From contig NZ_NFJT01000002.1 in the NCBI RefSeq assembly GCF_002160015.1, positions 1 to 64,000 on the forward strand: 64,000 nucleotides of DNA, read 5' to 3'. Source of the stretch: Anaerofilum sp. An201 (GTDB taxonomy: Bacteria > Bacillota > Clostridia > Oscillospirales > Ruminococcaceae). Shown in pieces: positions 15,512-24,080 of the stretch; position 1 is the stretch's first letter, and every line of letters starts with the position of its first letter. Below the pieces are notes generated by a model. That model was not told where the DNA came from and did no database searches. It was given only the letters and a program-made list of their open reading frames with translations. A program made the position numbers and the translations under genes.

Positions 15512-15940
15512 TTATTCTTCAGGCAATTTGATGACCACAGCGTTGGGCAGGTATTGCTCAATGAGAGCGCTGACCACAGCCCAGTCGCCTCCGGCCAATC
15601 CACAGCCGATTCCGTATGGTAAGTATACCGGTAAATGATGAACATAGGAAAAGTGAGCCACTGTGCGGAAACCATTCGCCAGGGCATCATAGTCCGTCTG
15701 GGTTTCTCCTCGGCCGACCCGTTCTTGGCCGTAAATGCCGGCGATGTAGAAATCCTCAGCCATCTGGGTAAAGAAAGCCTCTCCCAACTGTGGCTGACGG
15801 CCCATGTAATCCAGGTAGTGCCGATAGTATTTGCGGCGGATTTTCAGCGCCAGGCCGGCGCCCATGACTCGCTGGCAGTTGACCTGGTGAACGATGATGC
15901 CCCGATGGACACTCAGGATGTCGCCGATTGTAATTCTCAT
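15512..15940 (-). CDS. Macrodomain protein (predicted ADP-ribose binding/hydrolysis)
   Basis: This 142-residue, single-domain protein has the macrodomain layout. GDILSVHRGIIVHQVNCQRVMGAG sits at residues 6-29 (the NCQ and GAG loop bind ADP-ribose). LALKIRRKY follows at about 30-38, and YGIGCGLAGGDW near residues 109-120. The spacing resembles the ALC1/TARG1/DarG branch, whose members bind or remove ADP-ribose from proteins or DNA. It overlaps the preceding gene by four bases. A PARP-type ADP-ribosyltransferase lies on the same element at 55699-56883, so a writer-eraser relation is possible. Confidence 0.85.
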   Translation of the reverse strand: MRITIGDILSVHRGIIVHQVNCQRVMGAGLALKIRRKYYRHYLDYMGRQPQLGEAFFTQMAEDFYIAGIYGQERVGRGETQTDYDALANGFRTVAHFSYVHHLPVYLPYGIGCGLAGGDWAVVSALIEQYLPNAVVIKLPEE

Positions 15941-16662
15941 GTGTGGGCCTCCGTGCCGTCCTTTTCGACGATTCGATTATCGACTTTCACCAGCCGGATA
16001 CTCACAATGGTACGCAGCAGTTCATGCAGGCTCTCGAACTCCAGTTCGGTGCCTCGCCCCAGCTTGTCGAAGAATGCCGCGTTCCAGGCCGGGTAGTCGT
16101 TCTCCCGACTGTACGAAAAACCATTAACACCGTTTTTCACCATGTCTCTGATATCGTCTTCCAGGTCTCCCAGAACATCCATGAAAGACACGCTGGGCCA
16201 GGAGGTTTTGACCGGGATATGCAGGTATCTCTCGAGGTCCCCGCCATCGGCAACCATACGGATTTCGATGAGGGCATCCGTTTTGACATTGACCGCACAA
16301 TCAATGTATTCGTTCACAGTCGGAAGCTGGTAAGTGGCATCCTCGGAGATGAACGGCAGATAATACTCCGTGAGTCGCAGTTCTTCGTACCCGCCGTCCG
16401 AAACTTCACGCAGGATATTGCGCTTGTTTTCGAACAAGAGGTCGTCCTCCAACATCTGCTCCAGAATCGTTTTGCCGGTTTTGTCTTTGTCCGCAATCAG
16501 ATAAGATGCGAGGCCGTGTTTGTCGGTTTTTTCTCCGACAACAAGACCCCAGCGGTGCGGGAATGCGACTCCATCGCGTGCAGCTTCCAGAGTCCGCTCG
16601 GTTTTGATGGGACAGTATGCAGGAAGAGGTTTGCCGACATATTTGTAGTTCTTGGTCTCCAT
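15937..16662 (-). CDS. Hypothetical protein upstream of the macrodomain gene
   Basis: This 241-residue acidic protein starts METKNYKYVGKPLPAYC. Its pattern is PHRWGLVVGEKTDKHGLASYLIAD, then a long LRxxEYYLPF region and a C-terminal helix pair. No catalytic motif is recognised. The ATG at 16662 follows GAAAGG. Its stop overlaps the ATG of the macrodomain gene (ATGA), so the two products are probably made together and may act together. Confidence 0.75.
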   Translation of the reverse strand: METKNYKYVGKPLPAYCPIKTERTLEAARDGVAFPHRWGLVVGEKTDKHGLASYLIADKDKTGKTILEQMLEDDLLFENKRNILREVSDGGYEELRLTEYYLPFISEDATYQLPTVNEYIDCAVNVKTDALIEIRMVADGGDLERYLHIPVKTSWPSVSFMDVLGDLEDDIRDMVKNGVNGFSYSRENDYPAWNAAFFDKLGRGTELEFESLHELLRTIVSIRLVKVDNRIVEKDGTEAHT

Positions 16663-16691
16663 GATATTTTTCCTTTCAAAATCAGATTTTG

Positions 16692-16727
16692 GCAAAATGC
16701 CCCACAGAGAGAAATCCCTGTGGGGCT
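16692..16727 (-). terminator. Terminator-like hairpin after the three-repeat protein gene
   Basis: The stem GCCCCACAGGG with its complement is followed by ATTTTG on the minus strand. The T-tract is short, so read-through into the next genes is likely. Confidence 0.65.
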
Positions 16728-16747
16728 TGTTTTCGGGATGAAATTGG

Positions 16748-18658
16748 TCAGTTTTCGGGATTCACAGGGCTTGTCCAGCGGCCCGGGTTCAGTTGCATTT
16801 GATTTTTGGCGAAAAAGCGGACGGCATCAGCGAGGACGCCTCCAATTCTTTTACCCCGGCTTTCTTCAGACCGATTAAAGATGTAAACCTCATCTTCATC
16901 CGTATGATACTCGAAGAAGTGGTGTTCTGCATCCTCAACAGTAAGGGTAACGCTATCGCAGTATTGGTCGCAGAGATGAAGCGGGTATGCGGCAAGGTGG
17001 GCCTTGACCAATTCCTCGTAGAAATTGAGGCCGGACCAGGAATACCAAAACTCCAAGTTTCCCTTCATGCGCAGAAGCTCATTGTATACCTCTTTCGCGC
17101 CCTCTATTCCTACTATATCATCGAGATTTCGCGCCGGATTTTCTTCGCCGTGTATAGTCACAGTCTCGTAAAGCAGAGAACCGTCCTCGCAAGAATCGCT
17201 GGAAGGCTCGATTTCGACTATCCGTCGGCTCTGGATGTCCACCTTACAACCTGTGACAATCACGGAGCCATCGTCCCAACGGGATGTAAACAGTCCATGG
17301 ACGATTTCAGTGTCTGAATCGTCTTCGGAATCTGCCTCAGCGGCGTTTTTCGTTTTGGCGATTTCCCCCTCCAGACTCCGGCCATTAAGAGAGTACCAAA
17401 ATTGGGGAGAGGGGTTTTCTTTGATACGAACCAGACTTTCGTAGGCCTCTGCTGGCTCAAGACCGACCACAAGGTCGTCGATGTTTTGGACGGGATACTC
17501 CTGTCCGTTGACTGTTACGGTTTCGCGAATGAACTGGTCACTTTCATCTTCAGCAGGCCCAAACCATGCACAAATGTTGTTGATTTCACGGCTCTTCAGG
17601 TTTACGTCACAGGGGGCTACAACTTGAGTTCCAGAGTTCCAGTGGCTGACGAATAGGCCAGTGACGATATCACCGGAATCTCTGGGCAGAATGGGGCGAT
17701 TGTTTTCTCCTGCATCCTTCAGAACAATTTCGGGAATCGGCTGGGCAACTTCGTCAATGTCGAAGGAATCCTCGACATATTGAGCATTTTGGGGCAAATC
17801 AAATTCGTCCACATGCTCCTGAGCAGTACGGACAGCTTCTTTGGCGCTCTCAGCCTGTACCTGGACATATCCAGACATTGACCATGTGGCAGGAATATAC
17901 CATGTGGTCGTCCCGGCGGGAGCTTCATCCGACTCCTCGCTTTCAGGCACAATTTGCATAGCCTCATGGGCCTTAATGAGCTCTTCGTAGAAGTCGAGGC
18001 CGGATGCGGAATACCAATACGCCTTGGCTTTCTCCATCGCCAGGAGTTCCCGGTATACATCGGCAGGGGCGTTCTGGCTGGTAATGATGTCGATATTCTG
18101 GACGGCATGCTGCTCGCCGTTTGCCTCTACCGTCTCATAGTCTGCGGTCCACCACAGGCCGCGCAGGTCCTTTTCACAGGAACTGTCGAAGGGCACGATG
18201 GCAATGACCTGTCGGGTCCGAACATCCACTCGGCAAGGAGATGTCGTAGTGAAGCCGGATTTCCAATGGGAGGAAAACCAGCCATCTTTCTGGTCTATTG
18301 CGCGACTCTTGCCGACACGGGCCCATTCTTTCGGGTCCTCCGCAGCACGTTCTTGAGCTCTTATCGTAGCCATTATGTAGGCGGAATTGAGGAAATCGCT
18401 GAATTCGAGGCCGGTGAACGCCCGAAACAGGTTCATGTACATCTCCATGCCTTTCAGGTCAGCCTGCTTCCACGCCTTTTCAAAAATCTTGAGGACGGCA
18501 TCGGCAAACCCGCTCTGGCAATCGCAGGAATCTACGAGGCCTGCCAGGAAGGTGTCCACATTGCTCGGCTGTTTGCCGAAGTCGTTTGCCAGTTTCCGCA
18601 ATTCAACGACCTTTTTGCCGGGAGTCAGGGATTTGTAAGGTTCAAAATTCTGATTCAT
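16748..18658 (-). CDS. Three-repeat protein with a DpnD/PcfM-like insert
   Basis: This is a 636-residue protein. After about 120 helical residues come three units of about 90-100 residues. Each opens like GxFxSxWxxG (GWFSSHWKSG, GLFVSHWNSG, GLFTSRWDDG) and contains a CxVxxxSRxI strand. An 'ETVTVxGEExxVQNIDDI' strand-turn and a 'FWYSxSGLxFYEELxKAH' helix then follow. Between units one and two lies a segment ending AQYVEDSFDIDE that resembles the DpnD/PcfM family. I chose the ATG at 18658 because an ATG at 18670 abuts the GAGGAG site with no spacing. It is second behind promoter 6. Function unknown. Confidence 0.75.
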   Translation of the reverse strand: MNQNFEPYKSLTPGKKVVELRKLANDFGKQPSNVDTFLAGLVDSCDCQSGFADAVLKIFEKAWKQADLKGMEMYMNLFRAFTGLEFSDFLNSAYIMATIRAQERAAEDPKEWARVGKSRAIDQKDGWFSSHWKSGFTTTSPCRVDVRTRQVIAIVPFDSSCEKDLRGLWWTADYETVEANGEQHAVQNIDIITSQNAPADVYRELLAMEKAKAYWYSASGLDFYEELIKAHEAMQIVPESEESDEAPAGTTTWYIPATWSMSGYVQVQAESAKEAVRTAQEHVDEFDLPQNAQYVEDSFDIDEVAQPIPEIVLKDAGENNRPILPRDSGDIVTGLFVSHWNSGTQVVAPCDVNLKSREINNICAWFGPAEDESDQFIRETVTVNGQEYPVQNIDDLVVGLEPAEAYESLVRIKENPSPQFWYSLNGRSLEGEIAKTKNAAEADSEDDSDTEIVHGLFTSRWDDGSVIVTGCKVDIQSRRIVEIEPSSDSCEDGSLLYETVTIHGEENPARNLDDIVGIEGAKEVYNELLRMKGNLEFWYSWSGLNFYEELVKAHLAAYPLHLCDQYCDSVTLTVEDAEHHFFEYHTDEDEVYIFNRSEESRGKRIGGVLADAVRFFAKNQMQLNPGRWTSPVNPEN

Positions 18659-18686
18659 AGTAAAAATCATCTCCTCTGTTATGTAC

Positions 18687-19091
18687 TTAGGATGCCAGGT
18701 GGTGAGCGTCGTTCAGCATAGCACAGAAACGCTCGGCCATGTCCACATATTCCTTGGTCAGGGGCGAAGTGCAGTCCTTAGCGTACCGCAGGGCCAGATT
18801 CACTTCCTTTTCCGACAGGAGGAACTTGGGGATAAGCCAGGCTTTTATGGCGCGGTCCAGGTTTTCCTTGAGCGCACGGATTTTCTCATGCATCCCGGCG
18901 ATTCGGTGTGCATTGAGCTCGTTGCGCAAACGGGCCTCTTCCCGGTTCCATTTGACACTCATGTTCTCATCGAATATGGTGTTTTCGCTGACGGGAGGAT
19001 GCTGCTTCAGAGAAGCGCTTACTTCCTTTTCTAGCCCGATGGCAGTCTGTTCCGACCGGAGGGCGATTGCATAGATGTCTGTTTTTTCCAT
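18687..19091 (-). CDS. Hypothetical helical protein, first gene behind promoter 6
   Basis: This 134-residue, almost wholly helical protein starts MEKTDIYAIALRSEQTAIGLEKEV. It probably forms a coiled coil around residues 45-90. AAGGAG lies ten bases before the ATG. It is separated from leader E by only 28 bases. Function unknown. Confidence 0.75.
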   Translation of the reverse strand: MEKTDIYAIALRSEQTAIGLEKEVSASLKQHPPVSENTIFDENMSVKWNREEARLRNELNAHRIAGMHEKIRALKENLDRAIKAWLIPKFLLSEKEVNLALRYAKDCTSPLTKEYVDMAERFCAMLNDAHHLAS

Positions 19092-19119
19092 AGTGAAAAA
19101 TCTCCTTTGTATGTAATTA

Positions 19120-19181
19120 CAAAGAAAAAACGCGAGCCCCGCGCTATTTTCGTAGCTCAGGATTCGCGTTCTATTCTTTGA
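19120..19181 (-). promoter_or_regulatory. Type-1 leader hairpin, copy E
   Basis: Stem ACGCGA(G)CC with GG(AT)TCGCGT, including a G-U pair. Apical GCUA-CGAAAA-UAGC stem, with two changed pairs that still match. Flanked by ATCAAAGAAT and TTCTTTGT. Confidence 0.75.
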
Positions 19182-19188
19182 TGGGAAC

Positions 19189-19220
19189 ATTATATGTTAC
19201 TTTTCGGGGTGGGTGTTAGC
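19189..19220 (-). promoter_or_regulatory. CCCCGAAAA-box promoter 6
   Basis: Box CCCCGAAAA (19201-19209), TATAAT (19189-19194), gap of six bases and no good -35. The box lies within the last codons (…PEK, stop) of the preceding gene, so coding and regulatory sequence overlap. Confidence 0.75.
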
Positions 19221-19955
19221 TGTTTGGATTTCGGAATATTCGTCTTCCGGAGGCTGTTCGTCCGGTTCGATTTCATCCCAAAAACGTCGGCCATGCCATT
19301 TTGAGAGGACCTTGTTTGCTTGCTCGGAAAAAGCAATCGTGCCCAAAAGGGCGACTATTTCCAGACCGGCAAAAATGCCTAAGAAAGCCAAGACCAGCGA
19401 GAGTGAAATCTCTTTTGCTGCAATCAGCATCAGGAGGAAGACAGCCGGCTGTATGGTTGCTGCGGATTTCGCCGACGTTTTGCACTGGTCGGCAATCGGC
19501 GTCAAATCTTCCCGGAGAATTTTCAAGGAAGCGTGAGAAATAAGGAACAAATCTTCCACGGTACTCCAGGTCTCCCCGGTAGCCGGGTCGGCCTTCGGGA
19601 ACTCGATGTTGTCTCGAATTTCCCGCGCTTGTTCCCATGCGTCCACTTCCCTTTTCCATGCAGAGCAGAAGCGTTTCCTCCGACCAGGAGTCGCCATACC
19701 AATCTCATGTAGGATGAGTACATTGGCTGTGTAGCTATCAAGCCCTGTTTGCCAAGGCATCTCGATACCTCTTTGTCCATTCAGGCTATGCCGGCCGTCG
19801 GAATAATGGAAGGCAGCGAAGGGGTCATTTGGGGCAAAAATCGGAGCCATACTGGGAAGGTATGGCAATCCCTGAGCTTCAAGCACAGCAACGACTTGAG
19901 GCCAAAGGTGGGAGGGGTATGCGTTGTCGTATGGGCTAATTGGGTTAGAGCACAT
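19197..19955 (-). CDS. Membrane protein, paralogue of 21341-22045 with a decayed HEXXH motif
   Basis: This 252-residue protein is clearly related to the one at 21341-22045. It shares a 'YLPSMAPIFAPNDPFAAF' block, a 'ANVLILHEIG' motif, a 'KREVDAWEQAREIRDNI' helix and a C-terminal pair of membrane segments near residues 165-205. Where the paralogue has HEIGH, this one reads HEIGM, so the second zinc-binding His is lost. It is probably not an active protease. AAAGGAG precedes the ATG. Its final codons contain the CCCCGAAAA box of promoter 6. Confidence 0.75.
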   Translation of the reverse strand: MCSNPISPYDNAYPSHLWPQVVAVLEAQGLPYLPSMAPIFAPNDPFAAFHYSDGRHSLNGQRGIEMPWQTGLDSYTANVLILHEIGMATPGRRKRFCSAWKREVDAWEQAREIRDNIEFPKADPATGETWSTVEDLFLISHASLKILREDLTPIADQCKTSAKSAATIQPAVFLLMLIAAKEISLSLVLAFLGIFAGLEIVALLGTIAFSEQANKVLSKWHGRRFWDEIEPDEQPPEDEYSEIQTANTHPEK

Positions 19956-20032
19956 TATCAGGTTGACTCCTTTCTATTCTTTGCATTCTCTCTTTGCCTG
20001 GCCGGGTAAATGATAGCTTCTGGATATTGTGC

Positions 20033-20086
20033 TTGTACTGATTCGCCCGCGTTTTTGTACTGATTTTTTCAGTATTCTTGTACCGA
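20033..20086 (+). repeat. Three direct repeats of TTGTACTGA (iteron-like)
   Basis: TTGTACTGATT at 20033-20043 and 20055-20065, and TTGTACCGA at 20078-20086. Start-to-start spacing is 22 and 23 bases, about two helical turns, as for binding sites on one DNA face. The surrounding bases 19956-20192 are AT-rich and gene-free. It could be a replication iteron set or an operator. Confidence 0.45.
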
Positions 20087-20192
20087 AACATCAGCACAAA
20101 GACAGACTGTTAAAATCAAACTTTACGTTTTTAATTAAGTTGTTTCTGGTTTATAGGTAAATTTTCCATAATTAAAATCGGATTTGGTGGTT

Positions 20193-21314
20193 TTAATCAA
20201 CTTCGTCTGTGTCGTATAAAGTTTCGTCTAAGCATTCGATGGCTTCGGAGTCGTTTGCGAAGACTTCATCGAATATCCTGTTGATTTCTTCTTGTGGAAG
20301 AAAAGGCCCGGGCCCGGGCTCACCTTTTTCGTCCGGGATAGGGATTGTGCTGGCAAAATCCAGGACGTCTGGGTCAATTTCATCCGGCGGTAGAACTTCT
20401 TTCCCGCCGGCATAAATCATACTCCCAGATTTCCTCAGCGTTCCGCGTCGGTGGTCACGAAGTAGAGATAGTGTCTTTTTTCCCTTTGGCGTGCGCCTTA
20501 GCGTGCTGAACGCCGTGTCGATGTCTGCTTGGCGCCTTTTCGTCCATGTCGAAGCTCTGGAATTTGTACTGGTACAGGATGGACTTTTTGGCTTTTTCGG
20601 GCCGCGTTTGGTTTCTGGCGATGCACTGGTCTGGCTTTCCGAGGTCAAGTCTCTCCCCTCAGACGGAGTACCGATAAACTGCATCAGAACATCGTGTGAA
20701 CCGTTGGAGCTTCTTTGGGCTTTACTGGGCCGATTGGGTTTTCTGGCGCTTTCGCCAACCTTCGCGTGAATAAGCGCATGGACTACACTGTTGTCCACAG
20801 AGAGGAAGAAATCAGCCTCTTTATTACGGCCCTCCTTGTGAGCGTCTGCATAGGCGGCAGCATCTGTCTCCATAGAGATGCACGCAGCTCTATCGTCACC
20901 CCTGATAGCCGGCTTCGCAGCAGAACGCGCGGCTGCGCTCTCGCGGTGCTTATTTTCGGCAGCCCTTCCGCTCCCCGAGGTCTTCCTTCCGGTCTCCTCA
21001 TATGTACCGCCAAGACTTTCGAATGCCGCTCGCAGCATCTCCTCTCGTTGGCGGGGTGCCCAGCTATCATCGGAGGTCTTCTCTCTCCGGTCTCCAAGGG
21101 TGGTAGGCTCGGTACTGTTTCCTATGCCATCGGGTTCCCTGCTTCGCCCCAAATCAAAATCACTCTCAAAGTCTCTGTATGCGGCAAGCTCACTCTCTAC
21201 GGTGATTATGCCGGCTGCCAGGTCCCTGCATGTAGGGCACATAAGGGCCTTATCTTGGCCCACCACAGCATCAAATGGCTCACCGCACATTCGACACTTT
21301 CTGATTGCAAGCAT
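20193..21314 (-). CDS. Zinc-ribbon protein with long disordered middle
   Basis: This is a 373-residue protein. The N-terminal zinc ribbon (CRMCGEPF...CPTCRDL, residues 8-31) is followed by about 250 polar, Ser/Lys/Arg-rich residues. The tail is acidic. A segment (VLMQFIGTPSEGRDLTSES) resembles one in the small frame at 22206-22415 (LLRIIGHPAEGQEASRES). AAGGGG precedes the ATG. It sits beside iteron-like repeats and a winged-helix gene, so a DNA-related role is possible but unproven. Confidence 0.65.
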   Translation of the reverse strand: MLAIRKCRMCGEPFDAVVGQDKALMCPTCRDLAAGIITVESELAAYRDFESDFDLGRSREPDGIGNSTEPTTLGDRREKTSDDSWAPRQREEMLRAAFESLGGTYEETGRKTSGSGRAAENKHRESAAARSAAKPAIRGDDRAACISMETDAAAYADAHKEGRNKEADFFLSVDNSVVHALIHAKVGESARKPNRPSKAQRSSNGSHDVLMQFIGTPSEGRDLTSESQTSASPETKRGPKKPKSPSCTSTNSRASTWTKRRQADIDTAFSTLRRTPKGKKTLSLLRDHRRGTLRKSGSMIYAGGKEVLPPDEIDPDVLDFASTIPIPDEKGEPGPGPFLPQEEINRIFDEVFANDSEAIECLDETLYDTDEVD

Positions 21315-21340
21315 ACACGCTTTCCCCTTTCTCCAACAGG

Positions 21341-22045
21341 CTAATTCTCGGATTCGCTTTGCGAATTCTGCGATTCAAGTTTCCGTCCCGTCCATTTTTC
21401 ATAAATTCGCCAGGCCGCTCGGGATACAACAGCTATGGATAGGCCGACTCCTGTTGCTGCAATGGCGAAGGAGCGCCAAGATGCCCGCATCAAGTCCGGT
21501 AGAATAGTGGCCGGATGTCCATACGCAAGAAATACCAGATTGAACACAAGGCTGTGAAGCAGAAATGTTACCGCAGCGCCCACAATAAAATTGCGAATGA
21601 ACGGCAGCACATCTGTGACAAAGCGGATTCTGAGTGGCTCGTAGGTAGAAAGGGCGAATCGCTTCGCTTCATCCCAGGTGTTCCCTGTCCTCGGGTCGCC
21701 TTGAGGAAAACCGATGGAATCCCGGATTTTTTCTGCACACTTCCATGCGGCGATTTCCTTGCGCCATACAGAACGCGGGATTTTCTTTTTCTCGGATACA
21801 ATGTGCCCTATCTCATGGAGCACGGCCACATTGGCCGTAAACTCATCCAGTGGCGTTTCCAGTGGCATCTCGATTCCGCATACGCCATGTTCCAACCGGC
21901 TGCTGTCCACATAAGCGAAGGCGGCGTGAGGGTTTTCAGGACAAAACAGGGGTGCCAAGCTCGGATAACACTGAACACTCCGGCGCTTCAATTCGGCGGT
22001 TACTTCTGGCCGCAGATATTTGGGGTACTCGCTTTCATCAAACAT
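21341..22045 (-). CDS. Membrane protein with HEIGH zinc-metallopeptidase motif
   Basis: This is a 234-residue protein. The HEIGH motif sits in ANVAVLHEIGHIVSEKKK near residues 75-92, followed after about 20 residues by a conserved WRKEIAAWKCAEKI helix that could supply the third ligand Glu. Two or three membrane segments lie at about residues 140-205. This suggests a membrane-bound gluzincin-like protease. The paralogue at 19197-19955 lacks the second His. AAAGGAG precedes the ATG. Confidence 0.7.
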   Translation of the reverse strand: MFDESEYPKYLRPEVTAELKRRSVQCYPSLAPLFCPENPHAAFAYVDSSRLEHGVCGIEMPLETPLDEFTANVAVLHEIGHIVSEKKKIPRSVWRKEIAAWKCAEKIRDSIGFPQGDPRTGNTWDEAKRFALSTYEPLRIRFVTDVLPFIRNFIVGAAVTFLLHSLVFNLVFLAYGHPATILPDLMRASWRSFAIAATGVGLSIAVVSRAAWRIYEKWTGRKLESQNSQSESEN

Positions 22046-22087
22046 GGGTAGTTCTCCTTTGCTACAACGATTTCATTTTTGCTTCGA

Positions 22088-22185
22088 TTTTAAAAGTGTT
22101 TTGCAAAAAATGGGAAACTTGCAAAAAATGATGTAAATATTGAAAGTGTAGTTTCGATTTTTGATGGAAGATTTTGAAAGTGCAG
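22088..22185 (+). repeat. AT-rich upstream region with repeated AAAGTG and GCAAAAAATG motifs
   Basis: TTAAAAGTGT, TTGAAAGTGT and TTGAAAGTGC occur near 22090, 22141 and 22174. TTGCAAAAAATG occurs twice near 22101 and 22119. They lie between the metallopeptidase-like gene and the frame at 22206-22415 and may be operator sites. No clear promoter is visible. Confidence 0.3.
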
Positions 22186-22205
22186 GAGGTATTTTGAAAA
22201 TCCCT

Positions 22206-22415
22206 TTAAGACATCTGGGTGCCCAAAATCTTCCAGAGGAATTCAAGGGCCTGTTTTCTCGGGTTCCCCAAAAAGAACCTTTGGGATTCTCTTGATGCCT
22301 CTTGGCCTTCCGCCGGGTGCCCAATTATCCTCAGAAGAAACTCCTGTTGTCTCCGCGAATCCCTGAATTTTCTCCGGTGCCCTTTTGTGATGCGCCAGCT
22401 GGGCTTATTCTCCAT
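22206..22415 (-). CDS. Possible 69-residue basic protein overlapping the winged-helix gene
   Basis: This frame begins at an ATG inside the last codons of the winged-helix gene (overlap of 11 bases) and encodes a basic protein (MENKPSWRITKGHRRKF...). Part of it resembles the disordered region of 20193-21314. No independent ribosome binding site is needed if translation is coupled. Moderate doubt remains. Confidence 0.4.
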   Translation of the reverse strand: MENKPSWRITKGHRRKFRDSRRQQEFLLRIIGHPAEGQEASRESQRFFLGNPRKQALEFLWKILGTQMS

Positions 22416-23718
22416 TAGCCTCCGGCTGCGCTTTTACCGGTGCTCCGTGTTTGTCATAGGGATTGTATTTTAGCTGGTTCCCTTTCAGGCTTTGCGCCGA
22501 GAGCAACAGGGGACCCATTACGCGAGAGATTGCTTCCTGGGTGCCCATTGGGATGACAAAATGCATTGGCTCTCCCTGTTTCTTGTAATACTCCAGTTCA
22601 ATTAGGTCGATGTTGGGCATATACGTTACCCGCTCCCGCTTACTGGTCAATCCCAGATGATAGCCAAACGCTCGCACCCGGGTGACGCTGGGGACTTCAC
22701 CGTACCACTTATCACAAAGTTCCTCTGAACGTTCTCTTGTCATCATTGCGGCAAGGCGAAAACTCTCGATTCCTCTTTTGTCATTCGAGACATAGTACGC
22801 TGCGCTGAACACCTTGGCGAAGTTGTGGGCGTTTGCATGGTTCACCGCAAGAACGGATTTCAGTTTTTCATGCACGTCTTGTTCCTGAGTCCTTCCCCAA
22901 CGTCTTCCGTACACAAGTTTCGGAATCATCGTCATTCCTTTCCCCACCACGATACATTCCGGCGTATCTTTTTCTTCGATGTTGAGAGAGCCGCGAATGA
23001 TAGGGGATGCGAACAGGAACCGCTGAATCGCCTTCACCGTTTTCTCTTCGCACGAGGAACGCCACTCGATGAGAACTTCGCCCACGCTGTACACATACTT
23101 GAGGCTTCCTCTGAACAGGAGGATGCCAACCAGGCGCGACAGATTCATCACTTCGTTTTTGGCGAAAATCGCGAGGTAGGCTTTTCTGAGTTCAGTAGAA
23201 GAATAAAAGATGCCGGTTTCGAGACAGGCATCAAAAAAATCCTTTTGGGCCTCTACTTGTCCCTCTTGAACCTCGGGGTGTCTCTCGTTTGGCCCTCTCA
23301 AATTTCCCCGTGTCTCCCCGGCGGCTCTTTGGGGCGGAAACAGTGATTCAAGTCTCGGTTTTTCATCAGGAGAAACGAGGAACCCGTTTGCCGCACACAA
23401 CCCTGTAACAGGCACAACGAGCTGCTGCCTCCGGGGTCTTGTTTTGGAGTCCTTTTTCTTGTTCAGTGTGTCTCCTACGGAGTCTCTCAAAAACTCTTGT
23501 CCTTTTTTTGTGAGGGATACACGGGTGGTCGTTACGCTGTTTAAACTCACTCTTTTTGTTTCAACGTATCCCTTATCAATGAGCCGTCTCAGTGTGCGTG
23601 CATAATACTGATATGCGTATTCAGAAAATGGCACATACAGATTCTTTCGCACAACTTCGCCATTCTCGTTCAGATACGAGAGAATGTCGCTCGCCAGTGT
23701 TTTTGTTCGAATATTCAT
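22405..23718 (-). CDS. Winged-helix DNA-binding protein, possibly replication-related
   Basis: This is a 437-residue protein. Residues 1-80 form a likely winged helix: ILSYLNENGEVV, then YYARTLRRLIDKGYVET and TRVSLTKKGQEFL. A basic, polar linker follows, then about 250 residues with conserved-looking aromatic and basic blocks (EERSEELCDKW-type, YMPNIDLIELEYYKK). The N-terminus resembles replication-relaxation-type plasmid proteins, but the remainder is not recognised. It is flanked by a 430-base gene-free region with inverted repeats, so an initiator or plasmid-control role is a reasonable guess. Confidence 0.65.
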   Translation of the reverse strand: MNIRTKTLASDILSYLNENGEVVRKNLYVPFSEYAYQYYARTLRRLIDKGYVETKRVSLNSVTTTRVSLTKKGQEFLRDSVGDTLNKKKDSKTRPRRQQLVVPVTGLCAANGFLVSPDEKPRLESLFPPQRAAGETRGNLRGPNERHPEVQEGQVEAQKDFFDACLETGIFYSSTELRKAYLAIFAKNEVMNLSRLVGILLFRGSLKYVYSVGEVLIEWRSSCEEKTVKAIQRFLFASPIIRGSLNIEEKDTPECIVVGKGMTMIPKLVYGRRWGRTQEQDVHEKLKSVLAVNHANAHNFAKVFSAAYYVSNDKRGIESFRLAAMMTRERSEELCDKWYGEVPSVTRVRAFGYHLGLTSKRERVTYMPNIDLIELEYYKKQGEPMHFVIPMGTQEAISRVMGPLLLSAQSLKGNQLKYNPYDKHGAPVKAQPEANGE

Positions 23719-23787
23719 GTGGAGCTCTTCCCTTCCCCGGTTGATTCTTTATTTGGACGCGAATTTATGGATTCGGACTAAGGGATG

Positions 23788-23873
23788 TTATTAGAGAATG
23801 CTTCTTTTGGCGCTTTCGCGCTTTTGCGGCAATACATATTGGCCGTTGTACGGAATCAATTTTTCTCTAATAA
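23788..23873 (+). repeat. 11-bp perfect inverted repeat around a hairpin-rich core
   Basis: TTATTAGAGAA (23788-23798) and TTCTCTAATAA (23863-23873) face each other across 64 bases rich in GGCG/CGCC and GCGCTTT motifs. It lies just upstream of the winged-helix gene, in a gene-free stretch (23719-24147). It is a candidate origin, oriT or operator. Confidence 0.45.
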
Positions 23874-24080
23874 TACCCCTTGGCGGGCTGGTCCGCTCTG
23901 CCATAAAACATTGCTTTCGGAAGAAAATCCTGCGTCGTTTTTATGAACGGAGACCGGTCGGAAATTTGTTCTTTCCGAGTGTTATTGGACGTGCCGAGCG
24001 GCAAGTTCAAACCCTAATTCGGCAAAGCTGAGCATTTTTGCGCCCGAAAACTCGCATAAAATCTGGGTTTTTCTTTAAAA

